Shown piece after piece: positions 63,301 through 64,000 of a stretch of 64,000 nucleotides of DNA. This stretch comes from [Anoxybacillus] calidus (GTDB lineage: Bacteria > Bacillota > Bacilli > Bacillales > Anoxybacillaceae): contig NZ_JACDUU010000003.1 in the NCBI RefSeq assembly GCF_013760845.1, positions 62,001 to 126,000 on the forward strand, given 5' to 3'. A model generated the notes under the pieces. It saw nothing but the letters and a program-made list of their open reading frames with translations, did no database searches and was not told where the DNA came from. Within the stretch, counting starts at the first letter, position 1; every line of letters starts with the position of its first letter. A program made the position numbers and the translations under genes.

Positions 63301-63985
63301 CGTATCCGCCAATCCCGTTTCCTTTCTCCGCTGCGATGATGCCGGCAACATGTGTTCCATGAACATCTACCGCACCTTTTTGTATAGGATTCATGACATT
63401 ATGGTTTGCAATGATTTTATTTTTTAATTCCGGGTGGTTGACATCGATTCCAGTGTCGACGACAGCTACTTTTACAGGATGTTTTCCTGCTAGTTTAAGA
63501 GCTTGATCGACTTGCAGCGTTGTAAGGTGATACATCTCATGGCTTTTCACATCATCAGTAGCTGCCTTCGTGAAATAAGCGCTGCGCGATACAGAAACGA
63601 CGTCTGGATGTTTGGCATAAGCGCTTACGACCTCTTCTAACTTCTTCTTGCCGGTAATTTGCACAACATCGTAGTTAAGAGAGGAAATTCGTTTTACGAG
63701 CTTAGCTCCAGCTTTTTGGTGCTCAGTGGATGAAAGGGCATGTTTATATTTAATAATAAGTAGATTTTCGCTAAATCGCTTGTTTCTTTCATCTTTTTGC
63801 ACCGTATTCGCTTGTACTTGTTTTGTTGAGCTTTTTAAGTGGAGGCGCTCCAGTACCTGATGAATGTTTCCCGGTTGTTTTAACTCCGCTGCAGAAGCGG
63901 CTGTATAAGGAAGGATTCCTCCAAATGTTAAAGAGACAGCAAGTCCTAATGAAAGTAGTTTTTTAGATGAATTCTTTTTTTTCAA
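60368..63985 (-). CDS. Large secreted subtilisin-like serine protease with C-terminal PPC-like repeats
   Basis: 1205 residues. Signal peptide (MKKKNSSKKLLSLGLAVSLT...AASA, cleaved near 32), prodomain to about 145, S8 domain with D177, H209, N301 and S367 (GTSMATP), then about 770 residues of beta-rich repeats. Several of these read like PPC domains (DWYQFKVQKGDYIQTKL, DSDYFRFTVPES, DEDWFAFTPKETGIYEFSF, DADYYVFTAYEERTYKFKL). A Glu/Lys/Thr-rich linker with NTDTSTKNTEAEESAEEDIPK sits near 600. No SLH or LPXTG anchor, so probably released. The promoter lies outside the window. Confidence 0.92.
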   Translation of the reverse strand: MKKKNSSKKLLSLGLAVSLTFGGILPYTAASAAELKQPGNIHQVLERLHLKSSTKQVQANTVQKDERNKRFSENLLIIKYKHALSSTEHQKAGAKLVKRISSLNYDVVQITGKKKLEEVVSAYAKHPDVVSVSRSAYFTKAATDDVKSHEMYHLTTLQVDQALKLAGKHPVKVAVVDTGIDVNHPELKNKIIANHNVMNPIQKGAVDVHGTHVAGIIAAEKGNGIGGYGVFPNAQIISIDVFNRSFFSSDYIVAEGILEAIRQKAQVINLSLGSSVPSPIVEEAIKKAIDANITVVAAAGNSGINMNEYPAAYEGVIGVGATNAKNELADFSTYGPAVDVVAPGEDIYSSVYDVDKKSTFMNLSGTSMATPVVTATVAMLLSQNPKLTPYEINYILNKTAKDLGAKGYDLKYGYGLVNPVAALKYNPKNIPANPRIAEKDVLKKAKNINVTSLSVQTGSITKLNQTDWYQFKVQKGDYIQTKLKGTANYDYKYEILFYPSGKTVPSIKTAVNDVPTGKEEGYLFEVPQDGTIVIGVKDALGNYNESGKSTYTLSIDRTKNKLDDGNNEENPLLIESLPYNSQSKHGWLFFTNELTENSKNTDTSTKNTEAEESAEEDIPKGEQPKEEVKPLPGDSDYFRFTVPESEEGTEQTVQVSLTGVPGIDSTINLYVVEKLEGEPGLEGEAPAEEPVENQFIIDSANEKGYGEGEELTFNAMPGTEYVIEVTNKPFFDPFMMLLLGEPEIDLTRSFSSHLPYRLTVDSTTLPPDEDGFPMMQELPEEELMKGNIESYLEKKEELKEILLDPLMFFGSNDFIETIRKAAQPYHLGQTAGGHFQYTGDEDWFAFTPKETGIYEFSFASGEHNDVPTMEIFTYDEKLKSFSYIGSNLSYEFDLEMKNPYQVGLKGGKTYYIKLNEKTYRPSFKSYTFTSKLLVSGVADKFEDNDDFEKATKIGLKEITGNFASAQDVDIYYFKPEQNGLYGFVTEPLSIPAKYAKLPKELLAPIDPVVIVIEDTNGNKKLDKEEEGKELLTDRGLYNEEERGAFRAAKTKGYFIVTLNYFGDTASLMPYKFTLAKADLKDEDEGSVVRNNIPSKRTTLKKANKNTFYGSGYMNVTNHKGDADYYVFTAYEERTYKFKLELPSDLDGVITVYDAKGNQVGKADYYRSGDAEYLVKKLKQGKYFIKVEDVFGNASISPYKLIVREE

Positions 63986-64000
63986 AATAAAAAGACTCTC

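Noticed and set aside
1-64000. CRISPR arrays, tRNA or rRNA genes and prophage modules
   Set aside because: No regularly spaced repeat array, no cloverleaf-like sequence and no phage structural or integrase gene was seen on reading both strands.

Overview
The window reads as a chromosomal segment of a Bacillaceae bacterium. Genes carry strong Bacillus-type Shine-Dalgarno sites, and there are ComK, SsbB, YwpF, YwqA/YwqB-type, SLH-domain and DUF624 proteins. Gene content and order recall the Bacillus subtilis ywp/ywq, rbs and mnaA-tagU-gtaB neighbourhoods. The Geobacillus/Parageobacillus/Anoxybacillus group is my best guess, but the sequence alone does not prove the genus. No tRNA, rRNA, CRISPR array, prophage or intact conventional insertion sequence was seen.

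Layout. 1-5142: very AT-rich end of a surface-glycan locus (Wzx flippase end, CDP-glycerol-type polymer transferase, Wzy/ligase-like membrane protein, GT2 and GT4 glycosyltransferases). 5411-8516: a duplicated galE-vanZ pair with reciprocal decay (galE remnant plus intact vanZ, then intact galE plus vanZ remnant) and fragments of small ORFs. 8939-11689: a large TPR plus dynamin-like GTPase. 11889-17049 (minus strand): a sugar ABC uptake cluster (lipoprotein, two permeases, DUF624 protein, LacI regulator) without its own ATPase. 17564-23277: a complete ribose operon rbsRKDACB with a promoter/operator. 23326-32311: SLH protein, STAS protein, aldehyde dehydrogenase with DUF779 partner, Gfo/Idh oxidoreductase, VanZ-like proteins, SdpI-like and VOC proteins, and hypotheticals. 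32545-32797 (minus): a c-di-GMP-I riboswitch ahead of a 38-residue membrane peptide gene. 33027-35140: an overlapping pair of DGQHR/DndB-like genes without the rest of a Dnd system. 35608-41065: comK, hypotheticals, DUF1284, aspartate kinase, a REP-associated tyrosine transposase (RAYT), ywpF and ssbB. 41304-47009: XRE regulator, a small coupled gene, YwqA SNF2 helicase and YwqB SWIM protein. 47208-63985: envelope block with an NlpC/P60 endopeptidase, CpsC/CpsD-type modulator and tyrosine kinase, SGNH protein, LCP protein, MnaA, GalU, UDP-glucose dehydrogenase, SLH amidase, SLH subtilase and a 1205-residue subtilase.

The most interesting whole-window signal is a family of seven dispersed intergenic hairpin repeats (about 80-105 bp) at 13667, 15675, 28738, 31569, 36143, 39555 and 50507. 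They have nested arms built on GGCTGACC and GTGTCAGACCCCAC. The single-domain RAYT at 38995-39552 is flanked by short inverted copies of the same GGGGTC-A/T-GACCCC core, and one full repeat lies directly after it. This looks like a RAYT plus its non-autonomous repeat family. Two repeats supply the stop codon of a neighbouring gene, and several sit where a terminator would be.

How the genes fit together: envelope sugar-nucleotide supply (GalE, GalU, Ugd, MnaA), glycan assembly and its phosphorylation control (CpsC/D), attachment (LCP) and wall/S-layer remodelling (amidase, NlpC/P60, SLH proteases) dominate both ends. The middle holds carbon uptake (unknown sugar, ribose), aldehyde oxidation, competence (ComK, SsbB) and several poorly described small proteins.
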